A DNA stretch of 64,000 nucleotides from JBMNCQ01 sp049366715. GTDB lineage: Bacteria; Bacillota; Peptococcia; Peptococcales; BICA1-8. The notes beneath the pieces were generated by a model that saw only the letters and a program-made list of their open reading frames with translations, did not search any database and was not told the DNA's origin. A program made the translations under genes and the position numbers. Location of the stretch: the NCBI GenBank assembly GCA_049366715.1, contig JBMNCQ010000020.1, positions 9,395 through 73,394 of the forward strand, written 5' to 3'. Each line of letters begins with the position of its first letter. Positions within the stretch are counted from its first letter, which is position 1. Below are positions 45,392-54,385 of the stretch, one piece after another.

Positions 45392-46840
45392 CTATCTTCT
45401 AGCGCTCGTTTCAATCCAAAACATTGTTCCTTGGCCTAATTTACTTTCCACGCCAAACTTGAAACCATGGGCCAGCAAAATATTCTTGACAATGGCTAAA
45501 CCCAGGCCGGTACTGTCACTCTGTCTTTTTCTTGATTTATCGGCTTTATAGAACCTGTCCCAGATATGAGGCAGATCTTGGGGAGAAATTCCCGGCCCGT
45601 AATCAATTACCTCAATCCGCCCTTCTCTAAATACATTGATCAGGATCCTATTGTTTTCAAGGGAATAGGCCACGGCATTATCGACAATATTAAACAAAAC
45701 CTGGTAAATTTTTTCTTTATCGCCGAAGACCTTGATGCTTTCGTCGGCACAATTTAAAACAATATTGATATTTTTTTTCTTGGCTAGAAAATTAAGTTTT
45801 TCAATAACGTCATTCAGGATATCCATAACATAAAATTCCTGGGAATTTAACTTAATGTTATCCGGTTCAATTTGCGATAAATAAAGAATATCTTCGACAA
45901 TATGATTTAACCTGGCCGCTTCATCAATAATTACCTGCAGGTTTTTATCCCTGGTTTCCTTATCTTCCCCTTCCAGATCCCTGATCAGTTCGGCATAAGC
46001 CTGAATCAAACTAATGGGAGTCTTTAATTCATGAGTAGTATTGGCGATAAAATCTTTGCGGAAATTTTCCAATTTTTGCAGTTCTTTGGGCAGATTATTA
46101 ATAATTTTACCCAAAGTACCGATTTCATCCTGAGAGTTTATATTTATGGAAGTATCAAAATCCCCTTTGGCAATTTTCTCGGCAGCCTGAGAAATCTGCA
46201 AAATAGGCTTAGTCAGATGACGGGAAAGTAATAAAGCCGTAATAACACCGATTATCAGAGAAAACAGAGTTATAATCGTCAGCTGTTTTTTTAAAATGCT
46301 TGCCGATTCCTCAATAGGAGCCAGGGGAGATTCTAAAATCAGCGTTCCTAAAAAAACATTATTATTTTTGATGGGAATGCCCACCATCGTAAAAGGCCTC
46401 CGGAATTTATTATCCCGTAAGGAAAAAGGTTCCTGCTTGACAATTTCCGCCATTATCTGTTCATCTTTCTGTAACCACTCCATAAACTTCCTATTGGCTA
46501 TATCTTCAGTTTTGGGATTTTGTTTCGTTTGAGGCTCGTTAAAAAAAATATATTCCACTAAATTATTATTTTCATCCAGCACCGCTGCCGCGCCGGGCAC
46601 AGAAGCTGCGAAGGAGAATAATTCCCCCCGTATTTCCGGGGTAATCTCCAGACTTTTCTGGGAAGAAAAAAGGGCAACAATTTTCCCCCCTTCGCCTTTT
46701 AAGGAATTTAATCTTTCATAGATATAAAAGCTTTTTAAGAAACCTATTTGAAAAATCCAGGTTGTTAATAAAATTACCAGGACTAGAAATACCATTCCTG
46801 CTAAAATTTTACTTTTGATGCCTCTCCCATAAAACAGCAT
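45392..46840 (-). CDS. Sensor histidine kinase (HAMP, HisKA)
   Basis: 482-residue membrane kinase. It has two transmembrane helices (~residues 11-33 and ~185-206) enclosing an extracytoplasmic sensor domain (~35-183) and a HAMP domain (~207-260). The HisKA phospho-acceptor is His270 in NTTHELKTPISLI. The ATP-binding domain has NIVDNAVAYS (N box), VIDYGPGIS (G1) and GLGLAIVKNI (G2). Translated right behind the response regulator, one base between. It is divergent from the lipoprotein/ABC efflux operon, so it probably senses envelope stress or an antimicrobial and controls that operon. Confidence 0.93.
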   Translation of the reverse strand: MLFYGRGIKSKILAGMVFLVLVILLTTWIFQIGFLKSFYIYERLNSLKGEGGKIVALFSSQKSLEITPEIRGELFSFAASVPGAAAVLDENNNLVEYIFFNEPQTKQNPKTEDIANRKFMEWLQKDEQIMAEIVKQEPFSLRDNKFRRPFTMVGIPIKNNNVFLGTLILESPLAPIEESASILKKQLTIITLFSLIIGVITALLLSRHLTKPILQISQAAEKIAKGDFDTSININSQDEIGTLGKIINNLPKELQKLENFRKDFIANTTHELKTPISLIQAYAELIRDLEGEDKETRDKNLQVIIDEAARLNHIVEDILYLSQIEPDNIKLNSQEFYVMDILNDVIEKLNFLAKKKNINIVLNCADESIKVFGDKEKIYQVLFNIVDNAVAYSLENNRILINVFREGRIEVIDYGPGISPQDLPHIWDRFYKADKSRKRQSDSTGLGLAIVKNILLAHGFKFGVESKLGQGTMFWIETSARR

Positions 46841-46841
46841 T

Positions 46842-47522
46842 CTAATTCCCTGCCTTCAACATATAACCCGAACCCCAAACAGTATGTATATAATCTTTAC
46901 AGTCTCCTAGTTTCGCCCGCAGCTGTTTAATATGGGTATCTACGGTCCGCAGGTCACCCAGGAAGTCATAGCCCCAGACGTAGTTTAACAACTGTTCCCG
47001 GGAAAATACTTTATTAGGGTTCTTAGCTAAGAAATAAAGGAGTTCATATTCTTTGGGGGTTAGGAAAATTTCTTTATGATCAATAAAAACCTGTTTAGAA
47101 TTCAAGTTAATTTTAACGCTGTTCAGAACCAAACAGTTATAATCTATGGTGTTATTATGACTTCTCCTGATAATGGCATTAACCCTTGCTACAAACTCTT
47201 TAGGGCTGAAGGGCTTGGTGATGTAATCATCGGCACCCAGTTCAAAGCCCAGCAATTTATCAAACTCCTCGGACCGGGCCGTTAAAAATATGATCGGTAC
47301 TGAAGAGTTTTTTCTAATTTCTTTGCAAAGGGTTAAGCCGTCCACCTCAGGAAGCATAATATCTAAAATAATTAATGAATATTTTTTTCCTTTGAGCAAC
47401 ATACAGGCTTCACTGCCATCAACTGCCTCCACGACATGATAACCTTCATTTTCTAAATATATTTTTAAAACATTCCTCATCTTATCTTCATCTTCAACAA
47501 GAAGTATGGTCAGTGAATCCAT
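46842..47522 (-). CDS. OmpR/PhoB-family response regulator
   Basis: 226 residues: receiver domain with ILLVEDED, phospho-acceptor Asp54 in LIILDIMLPEVDG, switch Thr in IFLTARSE and Lys in ITKPFSPKE. A C-terminal winged helix follows (KEYELLYFLAKNPNKVFSREQLLNYVWG, DLRTVDTHIKQLRAKLGD). First gene of the two-component operon. Paired 25-base direct repeats in the intergenic region (47629-47700) are its likely binding sites. Confidence 0.95.
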   Translation of the reverse strand: MDSLTILLVEDEDKMRNVLKIYLENEGYHVVEAVDGSEACMLLKGKKYSLIILDIMLPEVDGLTLCKEIRKNSSVPIIFLTARSEEFDKLLGFELGADDYITKPFSPKEFVARVNAIIRRSHNNTIDYNCLVLNSVKINLNSKQVFIDHKEIFLTPKEYELLYFLAKNPNKVFSREQLLNYVWGYDFLGDLRTVDTHIKQLRAKLGDCKDYIHTVWGSGYMLKAGN

Positions 47523-47628
47523 TTAATCACCCCAATATCTGAAAAGTTCACTAATTATAAGAGCATTATAACACAGGGCTGTAAAAAAAAATCAGCCGCT
47601 AAAAAAAATCATTTTTTCCTCAAATCAT

Positions 47629-47712
47629 CATCACAAAGTCATCATATTTTTCTGCTCATAAATAATTCAGTTTACCATCACTAAAGCATCACATTTTTCT
47701 TCTAAAATATAA
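47629..47712 (+). promoter_or_regulatory. Candidate response-regulator box and promoter of the efflux operon
   Basis: Two 25-base direct repeats (47629-47653 and 47676-47700) share CATCAC, a second CATCA 11 bases on, and ATTTTTCT at the end. Direct half-sites 11 bases apart are the layout of PhoB/OmpR boxes. The second repeat ends just before a -10 like TATAAC (47707-47712), in the position a box takes when it replaces the -35. The ATG of the first operon gene is at 47742. Confidence 0.65.
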
Positions 47713-47741
47713 CTGTAAATCCAATACTTGAGGTGATCGCA

Positions 47742-48371
47742 ATGAAATCAATAAAAACCGCAGCTTTTCTACTTTTACTGTTTTTTGGTGTACTGTTAAC
47801 AGCATCCTGCAGCAACGGCAATAACAGTGAAACTGCTCCTACCGCTGCTCCCGCCGGCGAAGAAATAATCGTTCCGGAAAAAACTCCCGATTTAATGGGC
47901 AGGGTTATCGAAGTAATCGGTAATGAAGTAACCATTTATAAAATGGAAGGAAATTTTGCCCAGGGAATGGGTCAAAGACAGGCCAACAGCGGAGCAGACT
48001 CCGGTGACCAGGGGGAACAGCAGGAGCAGATACCGGACACTAACAATTCAAGCCCGAATAATCAGGAACAGAGACCTGAAAATACGACACCCAGGGTTAC
48101 AACAGCAGAAGAAAAAGAAGCATTTATTATTCCGGTGGGAACCCCCATCGTGATGATGCAGCGGGGCAGCACCGAGCCGGCTATTGTAGGATTAACCGAA
48201 ATAAAGAAAGAGCAAATTTTAAGGATTTGGAAAAATGATGAAGACACCGTGGAATTTGTCCAGCTAATGGGCGGTGCGGGTCAAAGAAGCGGCAGCGGCC
48301 AGGGGCCAGGTTTCGGCGGCGGTGGTTTCCCGGGAGGAATGCCGCCCGGTGGCATGGGAGGTCCCCGGTAA
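47742..48371 (+). CDS. Lipoprotein of the efflux operon
   Basis: 210-residue predicted lipoprotein: signal peptide with lipobox LTASC (Cys at ~residue 23), then low-complexity segments rich in Gln/Asn/Ser/Glu (~80-125). A small beta domain (VIPVGTPIVMMQRGSTEPAIVGLTEIKKEQILRIW) follows, and the C-terminal tail is Gly/Met/Pro-rich (GGGFPGGMPPGGMGGPR). ATG 47742 follows TTGAGGTGA. It overlaps the next start by one base, so it belongs to the ABC operon. Role unknown; perhaps substrate capture or a sensor partner of the kinase. Confidence 0.72.
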   Translation: MKSIKTAAFLLLLFFGVLLTASCSNGNNSETAPTAAPAGEEIIVPEKTPDLMGRVIEVIGNEVTIYKMEGNFAQGMGQRQANSGADSGDQGEQQEQIPDTNNSSPNNQEQRPENTTPRVTTAEEKEAFIIPVGTPIVMMQRGSTEPAIVGLTEIKKEQILRIWKNDEDTVEFVQLMGGAGQRSGSGQGPGFGGGGFPGGMPPGGMGGPR

Positions 48372-49060
48372 TGACAGCTAATTTAAATTGTATTATTGAT
48401 GCCCGGAATATTATTAAAATTTACCAAAACGGGGCCGAAGAATTAAAAGTTCTGGATGATATCAGCATCAAAGTTATGGAAAATGATTTAACGGCAATTT
48501 TAGGCCCCTCAGGCTCCGGTAAATCTACGCTGATGAATATTCTGGGCTGCCTCGATATACCCACCTCGGGGGAATATTATTTGGATCGGGTCGATGTGCT
48601 CAAAGCCAAAGAAGATCAATTGGCAGATATCCGGAATAATAAAATCGGCTTCATTTTTCAAAAGTTTAATTTATTACCCCGGCTATCTGCCGTCCAAAAC
48701 GTTATGCTGCCTCTTTTGTATAGAGGGGTAGACGAGGAAGAAGCCCTGACAGTTGCTCAAGATAAATTAAAACTCTTAGGCTTGGGAGAACGGATGGCCC
48801 ACCGTCCCAATGAGCTTTCCGGCGGACAACAACAAAGGGTAGCCATTGCCCGGGCAATCGTAGGCAATCCCCCCTTACTCCTGGCCGATGAACCTACCGG
48901 CAATTTAGACAGCAAGTCCAGCAGTGATGCTATTGAGATTTTCAAAGAATTAAACAAGGGAGGAAATACTATCGTGATCATTACCCATGATAATGAAGTT
49001 GCCGAACAAATGAAAAAGGTTGTCTATATCAGGGACGGAAGATTCTATGATAATAATTAG
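48371..49060 (+). CDS. ABC transporter ATP-binding protein (MacB/LolD type)
   Basis: 229-residue ATPase of the MacB/LolD/FtsE-like family. It has Walker A GPSGSGKST (~residue 43), Q loop FIFQKFNLLPRLSA, signature LSGGQQQRVAIARAI, Walker B LLADEPTGNLDSKS and the switch His in IITHDNEVAE. It starts in an overlap with the lipoprotein gene. It supplies energy to the FtsX-type permease encoded two genes on. Confidence 0.95.
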   Translation: MTANLNCIIDARNIIKIYQNGAEELKVLDDISIKVMENDLTAILGPSGSGKSTLMNILGCLDIPTSGEYYLDRVDVLKAKEDQLADIRNNKIGFIFQKFNLLPRLSAVQNVMLPLLYRGVDEEEALTVAQDKLKLLGLGERMAHRPNELSGGQQQRVAIARAIVGNPPLLLADEPTGNLDSKSSSDAIEIFKELNKGGNTIVIITHDNEVAEQMKKVVYIRDGRFYDNN

Positions 49061-49077
49061 ATTTGGAGGTTACGGAT

Positions 49078-50247
49078 TTGAGCAAATTAAAAAGTAAAAA
49101 AACCTGGCTAATCGTTCTTTTGATCATAGCAGCTGCAGTTATCACCGGTTTTTTGTTAAAAAAAGAAGATCCTGCCGGAGAAAAGGAAATACAGTATGAA
49201 GAGGCGAAAGTTCAACGGGGCGACATTATTGTAGGGCAGGACTCCGATGGAGAAATCGAATTTTCTAAAGTTAACCTGCGTTTCGGAATTCAAGGGACTA
49301 TCGCTGAAATTCTGGTTAAAGAGGGAGATACGATTGAAAAGGGCACCGTGATCGGCAGACTGGATGATAAGGATTATCAGGATCAATACCAGCTGGCTCT
49401 GGCTAAACTTAAAGATGCTCAGGAGCAAGAACAGATAAGTATCCTGTCCGACGAGTTAAAACTGGAAAATTTGAAAGCGGAACTGGAAACTCTCGAAAGT
49501 ACTTCTCAGGAAATGGACCAAATTCCGGAGGCTTACTCTTCTCAGGAAATCACTGAGAAAAAAAGAGAATTGGCCAGGAAGGAATTAGAGTACCAGAACG
49601 CTTTGAAAGAATATGAAATTTCCCTCAACAATTTTGAAAATAAAGATTCTGAACTTGATCAAAACGAGCTGGCTGTAAAAATGGCCCGGGAAGATTTAGA
49701 AGATACGATTCTCTATGCACCTGTATCCGGTACTATTCTGGACTTATCCAAAAAAGCCGGGGAAAGTGTTAACGATGAAGAGGACTTTGTAGTAGTCCAT
49801 GAGAATAATGAAATCAAAGCTACCACCATGGTCATTGAATACGATATCAGCACAATCAAAATCGGCCAGCAGGTCAACATTTCCGTAGAAGCCATTCCTG
49901 ATAAAACATACAGAGGGATAGTCAGTAATATCGATGCTATTCCAACTACAGATTCATCAGGACTGGTCAGCTATACCGTGGAGGTTGATATTCAGAATGC
50001 CGATTTGGAAATCAGGGACGGTATGACCTGTACTCTTACTTTTCTTTTAAAGGAAGTCCGGGACGTTCTGATTGTTCCCTACAAGGCGGTTAAAATTGTG
50101 AATAAAAAACAGTTTGTAACAATCCTCGACCAAAATGGTCAGCAGAAAGATCAAGAAATCAAAACCGGTTTTACCGACGGGACCAGTGTTGAAGTATTAG
50201 AAGGATTGGAAGTAAACAATACTGTTGTGTATGCAAAAAGCAGGTGA
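49078..50247 (+). CDS. Membrane-fusion adaptor (MacA-like)
   Basis: 389 residues: N-terminal membrane anchor (WLIVLLIIAAAVITGFLL), then a lipoyl/biotinyl half (FGIQGTIAEILVKEGDTIEKG, ~residues 68-90). A long alpha-helical hairpin follows (~95-205, AKLKDAQEQEQISIL ... KEYEISLNNFENKDSELDQ), then the second lipoyl half (LYAPVSGTILDLSKKAGESV) and beta-barrel domains. TTG 49078 has GGAGGT at the right distance. It bridges the ABC permease to the TolC-like protein encoded downstream. Confidence 0.9.
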   Translation: MSKLKSKKTWLIVLLIIAAAVITGFLLKKEDPAGEKEIQYEEAKVQRGDIIVGQDSDGEIEFSKVNLRFGIQGTIAEILVKEGDTIEKGTVIGRLDDKDYQDQYQLALAKLKDAQEQEQISILSDELKLENLKAELETLESTSQEMDQIPEAYSSQEITEKKRELARKELEYQNALKEYEISLNNFENKDSELDQNELAVKMAREDLEDTILYAPVSGTILDLSKKAGESVNDEEDFVVVHENNEIKATTMVIEYDISTIKIGQQVNISVEAIPDKTYRGIVSNIDAIPTTDSSGLVSYTVEVDIQNADLEIRDGMTCTLTFLLKEVRDVLIVPYKAVKIVNKKQFVTILDQNGQQKDQEIKTGFTDGTSVEVLEGLEVNNTVVYAKSR

Positions 50248-50252
50248 AATAG

Positions 50253-51440
50253 ATGAAATTTAAACAGTTGTTAAAAATAGTATTAATTAATATCTATCAC
50301 AATAAAACACGAACATTTTTGACTACGCTGGGCGTTATCGTAGGAACCGCTACGATCTTCTTAGTGGTAGCCATCGGCAAAGGGGGGGAAGCCCAGGTAA
50401 ACGAGCAGTATTCCCGGTTAAACGTCGGAACAATTATGATTATGCCGGCCGGGCGGGGCCGGGTAGTCGACCCTTTAACTAAGGCAGATGCCCTGCTGTT
50501 CCAGGAAAGCAGCAATATTTCCATTGCTCTTCCCGTACTACAAGGATCAGGAGATATTAAATATAATAACTATTCCACCAACGGGTCCTATCTGGGGATC
50601 GTACCCGATTACCAGCCCACAAATAATTTAACAATCCGGACAGGACGGTTATTAACTGAAGAAGATGAAGATTCCCGCAGCAGATCGGCTGTGGTAGGGG
50701 CCGAATTAGCCAATCTCCTTACCGACGGCAGTCCGGAAGAGATAATAGGTAAAACGATCAACCTTAACCGCAGAAAATTTGAGGTAGTGGGACTCTTAAA
50801 CAGAACAGGTGATTCCGGTACACGAATGGGTGTTGATGACTCCGCCTTCATCCCTTATGCCAGTGCAGAACGATATATATTCGGTACCAGAACCAATCCC
50901 GTAATCAATGCCCAGGCCGCTGATTTGAATACTGCGGAGAACGCCATCCGGGATATTACCGATATCCTTAATGAAAATCACCGTCTGGGTGGTGCCGACC
51001 AGTTCCGGATCATGGATGCCGGCAGCAGGTTGGTTGCAGCCCAGGAAACTGCCCGGACAATGACTTTACTCTTACTTTCTGTGGCCGTAGTAGTGTTAAT
51101 CGTCAGCGGCATTGGTATCATGAATGTCATGTTTGTTACGGTAAAAGAAAGGACCAAGGAAATTGGCACTTTAAAAGCAATCGGGGCCAAAAGAAGAGAA
51201 ATTTTAGGCCAATTTTTAACGGAAGCCATTATTATCAGCCTGGTGGGCGGGATTATCGGGGTAATATTCGGTTTCTGCACCGTACCCCTCTTAAAATACT
51301 TCGAACTGCCCGCCCTGCCGACTTTAAATGGTGTAATATTAGGTCTTTTGTTCTCCGGTGTAACAGGCATATTTTTTGGATTTTATCCTGCCTGGCAGGC
51401 AGCCGATTTAAATCCTATCGAAGCATTACGCTATGAATAG
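50253..51440 (+). CDS. ABC transporter permease (MacB/FtsX type)
   Basis: 395 residues: one N-terminal transmembrane helix (TTLGVIVGTATIFLVVAIGKG), a large extracytoplasmic MacB-PCD domain (~residues 45-270), then three C-terminal helices (AVVVLIVSGIGIMNVMFVTV, the FtsX motif KEIGTLKAIGAKRREILGQFL, and a last pair). Topology is that of MacB permeases, here with the ATPase on a separate polypeptide. Five bases after the adaptor stop. Confidence 0.93.
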   Translation: MKFKQLLKIVLINIYHNKTRTFLTTLGVIVGTATIFLVVAIGKGGEAQVNEQYSRLNVGTIMIMPAGRGRVVDPLTKADALLFQESSNISIALPVLQGSGDIKYNNYSTNGSYLGIVPDYQPTNNLTIRTGRLLTEEDEDSRSRSAVVGAELANLLTDGSPEEIIGKTINLNRRKFEVVGLLNRTGDSGTRMGVDDSAFIPYASAERYIFGTRTNPVINAQAADLNTAENAIRDITDILNENHRLGGADQFRIMDAGSRLVAAQETARTMTLLLLSVAVVVLIVSGIGIMNVMFVTVKERTKEIGTLKAIGAKRREILGQFLTEAIIISLVGGIIGVIFGFCTVPLLKYFELPALPTLNGVILGLLFSGVTGIFFGFYPAWQAADLNPIEALRYE

Positions 51441-51453
51441 AGGTGATAAAGCT

Positions 51454-52656
51454 ATGAAGAAAATGCTGATTTTATTGTTTGTAACCATCTGGACCTTTTT
51501 CGTGCCGACAATTATTCCAGCTGCTTTCGCTGCCGAAGAACTTCTTACCTTAGACCAGGCAAAAGAACTGGCCAGGAATAGCAGAAATCTGCAGCAATAC
51601 CAGTTAGACATGGAAACAGCGAAATATCGATATTACCAGGCTAAAGATCAATATAACGATGAAAAACACACTTCCTACTACAACGCCCTTAATTATTACA
51701 TGTACCTCATTGAACAGCAGGGCCAAGGAAAAAATGTCGACCAGCAGTTAGAAAAAGCTGAACAGGACCTTGATGCGGCTAAAGAAAAACTAAGTTCGGA
51801 TTCAGACCGGATAGATTCTCTTAAAGACAGTATGGAAGATGCTGAGGATGCTTATGAAACATCCAAAACAGATAATGAAAAATATCTGCAGCAACTCGAT
51901 TATCTGGTAGAACAGCTTTATACAAGTATTCTAAACCAGGAAAACAGTTTAACCGCGCAAAGAAAGGAACTTGATTATAAATTTATTCTTCTCAATGTGG
52001 AAAGAAAAAAACAGCAGTTGGGCAGGACTACTCAGGAAACTGTTGATAACCTGGCTGTAGAAACTTCTACGCTAAACAAAACGATCATTGAACAGCAAAA
52101 TACCCTCAATACTTTACAGGGGGAATTTAATGATTTGCTGGGCCGGGAATATAATGTCCCTTTGAAATTGGCACCTGTTACAGTAGCGGAGGCCGTTCTT
52201 ATTCCTACTTATGAGACACTTCTCGCCCGGGTTAGCCAGAACTATGACGGCATATCCGAGCTGGAAAAGGATATTGCCAAGAAAAAGGACGATTTAAATG
52301 ATGCGGATGATGATGAAGTAGCTTATCAGACCGACTTAATAAGAATAGAAATCAAAAACCTTGAATTGCAAATCGAAGATGAAAAATTCAACCTAACTGA
52401 AACCGTAAACAGCTTGATTACCGATCTGAAAATCAAACAAAAAAATTACCAGTTAGCTAAGATTGATCAGGAAACCGCCCGGAAAAAATATGAATGGGAC
52501 CAGAATCGCTTTGAACTAGGCCGTCTGTCTAAATTGGATTTATTGCAGAGTGAATTAGACTATCTGGCAATCCAAAATAAATCTCTCTCTACAGAATATG
52601 ATTTTCTTCTGGCCAAACATTCCCTGGAACTAGCGGAACAAGGCATTCTTCTCTAA
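51454..52656 (+). CDS. TolC-like coiled-coil protein of the efflux operon
   Basis: 400-residue secreted protein with signal peptide (MKKMLILLFVTIWTFFVPTI... cleaved after AFA). The mature protein resembles the outer-membrane-efflux-protein (OEP) fold: LTLDQAKELARNSRNLQQYQ at the start, long heptad-rich helices, and KKYEWDQNRFELGRLSKLDLLQSELDYL near the end, the characteristic TolC repeat phrase. The beta-strand segments are short. ATG 51454 behind AGAGGTGAT is chosen; the earlier ATG overlaps the permease gene. A TolC homologue in an apparently monoderm organism probably lines the wall or is a periplasmic-space adaptor. Confidence 0.75.
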   Translation: MKKMLILLFVTIWTFFVPTIIPAAFAAEELLTLDQAKELARNSRNLQQYQLDMETAKYRYYQAKDQYNDEKHTSYYNALNYYMYLIEQQGQGKNVDQQLEKAEQDLDAAKEKLSSDSDRIDSLKDSMEDAEDAYETSKTDNEKYLQQLDYLVEQLYTSILNQENSLTAQRKELDYKFILLNVERKKQQLGRTTQETVDNLAVETSTLNKTIIEQQNTLNTLQGEFNDLLGREYNVPLKLAPVTVAEAVLIPTYETLLARVSQNYDGISELEKDIAKKKDDLNDADDDEVAYQTDLIRIEIKNLELQIEDEKFNLTETVNSLITDLKIKQKNYQLAKIDQETARKKYEWDQNRFELGRLSKLDLLQSELDYLAIQNKSLSTEYDFLLAKHSLELAEQGILL

Positions 52657-52691
52657 ACAAATAAATTGCTACGAGGGTTTTCTCACACACC

Positions 52692-52749
52692 CTTCTGCAC
52701 AAAGGCCAAGGAGCCGGATTAATCCGGCTCCTTGGCCTTTGTGCAGAAG
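52692..52749. terminator. Perfect 58-base palindrome between convergent genes
   Basis: Arms of 29 bases (52692-52720 and 52721-52749) are exact reverse complements with no loop. It lies between the TolC-like gene and the convergent DUF362 gene. It can act as terminator in both directions, but no T tract follows directly. Far longer and more perfect than other terminators in the window. Confidence 0.75.
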
Positions 52750-52755
52750 TTTATA

Positions 52756-53658
52756 TCAGCCTTTGTTTAATATTTCCTTTAATTCATCAGCATACTTTTT
52801 ACTTTTGGTATCCTCGGTTATAAATTGGATCAAATCCGGTGCTCCTGCACCCAGCCCTAATTCTGCAGCTCTTTTAATCTGCTCTTGAGCAAATATAGGC
52901 GTATTCATAATCACATTATTGGAACCCAGCTTTTTCAATACCGCTAACCCCGCCGCATCCAAAGCTACTCTATCACTGCTGGCCAGCAGGACCTTAGCGG
53001 GCTTAACAGTTCCCGTAGCAGGTCCTCCTGCCGTAAAAGCTTCCACACCGTCCATCACCGTCAAATCAGGCGCATAGGCCGCATTTATTTCCGCAATCAT
53101 TTCCCCCATTTGAAAAGAGCTGTGCAATTCCGACATATAGGAAAATCCACGGCGGGGGATCAAACCCACAGCTAATTTAAGACTCATCGTAAATACTCCG
53201 CCAAACCCATGGGTCTTTAAACAACAGGTATTCACAATCACTTCTGCTTCTGTCACGACTCTGGGGATAATAAAACCATCTTTCCAGTGGAATCCGGCTT
53301 GATCAAAATGGATATACTCCTCTTCAGCCAGCTCATCAAAATTTATCAATTTAAACCCCAGCTCTTTCTGCAGCTTATCGATTCCTTTTGCTTTAAGAAC
53401 ATCTATGGTAAGGGGCGGCCCGCTTCGTTCCGCTAACGTTAACGCTCCGGCACCTTTTTCTTTCAGCCATACTAAAATAGCCTTTAGCGTATCATTATGT
53501 GTTGACCCGGGTGTAGTATCGGCTGTGTTAAAATTAGGTTTCACTAAGACCTGCTTACTTTTGACATCAAGTTCCTCAGCCATTTCCAATATCCGCCGTG
53601 TACCTTCTCCTCTATTACTCGTTGCTACCAGAAATACCTTTGAGATCTCACCGCTCAT
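52756..53658 (-). CDS. DUF362-domain protein
   Basis: 300-residue cytosolic protein of the DUF362 family. Landmarks are VLVKPNFNTADTTPGSTHNDTLKAILVWLK (~residues 34-63), NTCCLKTHGFGGVFTMSLKLAVG (~143-165) and VMDGVEAFTAGGPATG (~200-215). There are no ferredoxin-type cysteine clusters, unlike many DUF362 proteins. ATG 53658 with GGGGGAGG is preferred over ATG 53736. Function unknown. Confidence 0.82.
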   Translation of the reverse strand: MSGEISKVFLVATSNRGEGTRRILEMAEELDVKSKQVLVKPNFNTADTTPGSTHNDTLKAILVWLKEKGAGALTLAERSGPPLTIDVLKAKGIDKLQKELGFKLINFDELAEEEYIHFDQAGFHWKDGFIIPRVVTEAEVIVNTCCLKTHGFGGVFTMSLKLAVGLIPRRGFSYMSELHSSFQMGEMIAEINAAYAPDLTVMDGVEAFTAGGPATGTVKPAKVLLASSDRVALDAAGLAVLKKLGSNNVIMNTPIFAQEQIKRAAELGLGAGAPDLIQFITEDTKSKKYADELKEILNKG

Positions 53659-53896
53659 TTTTACAAAACCTCCCCCTTTCAACTCATAGACATTTTTATC
53701 GGAAATTATTTCAAGAAATTCAAATAGCCCAAGCAATTATCTTATTCTACTCCATAAGTAAATGTCCTTTTATTTAACTACCAAAATATCTAATAATTAA
53801 CCAATAATTTATAAACCCCCCAAAAACCAAAAATAAATTGATCATTTATGTATAGGTTTGTCATTTTATCGAAAAATAAAAACGGAGGTGTTTTTA

Positions 53897-54385
53897 ATGA
53901 ATAATTATTTAACACAAAAGGAAAAAATGCTTTTACAAGACCAGCAGAAGCATGAGGAACTATGTATCCGAAAATATCAGAGCTACGCAAATCAAGCCCA
54001 GACCCAGGAATTAAAACAATTATTTAATACTTACGCCGGCCAGGAACAGCAGCATCTGGATACCATCAATCAAATGTTAAACGGGCAAATTCCTAATGTC
54101 GCCCAACAAGGCAGCCAGCAACAGCAAAATTCGGTCTCCCCGCAAATTCAAAGGGGTATGACGAATACCGTGCAGACATCCCTCGGTAACCAAAGTGATA
54201 AGAATTTATGTGTTGATGCCTTAACCACAGAAAAGTATGTTTCCGGAACCTATGACACTGCGATCTTTGAATTCACTAATCCCCAGCTCCGTCAGGTTCT
54301 GAATCATATTCAAAAAGAAGAGCAGCAGCATGGTGAAGGGATTTTTAACTACATGCAAAAGAATGGTATGTATAATCCCCAATAA
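53897..54385 (+). CDS. CotF-family spore coat protein
   Basis: 162 residues, Gln-rich, all-alpha with two four-helix-like halves: QQKHEELCIRKYQSYANQAQTQELKQLFNTYAGQEQQHLDTI and CVDALTTEKYVSGTYDTAIFEFTNPQLRQVLNHIQKEEQQHG. This is the Coat_F layout, ferritin-like in shape. CGGAGG precedes ATG 53897. It implies the organism makes endospores. Monocistronic. Confidence 0.87.
   Translation: MNNYLTQKEKMLLQDQQKHEELCIRKYQSYANQAQTQELKQLFNTYAGQEQQHLDTINQMLNGQIPNVAQQGSQQQQNSVSPQIQRGMTNTVQTSLGNQSDKNLCVDALTTEKYVSGTYDTAIFEFTNPQLRQVLNHIQKEEQQHGEGIFNYMQKNGMYNPQ

Noticed and set aside
45036..45439. Several short frames on both strands upstream of trpS
   Set aside because: They are shadows of the T-box leader RNA and the end of the kinase gene.
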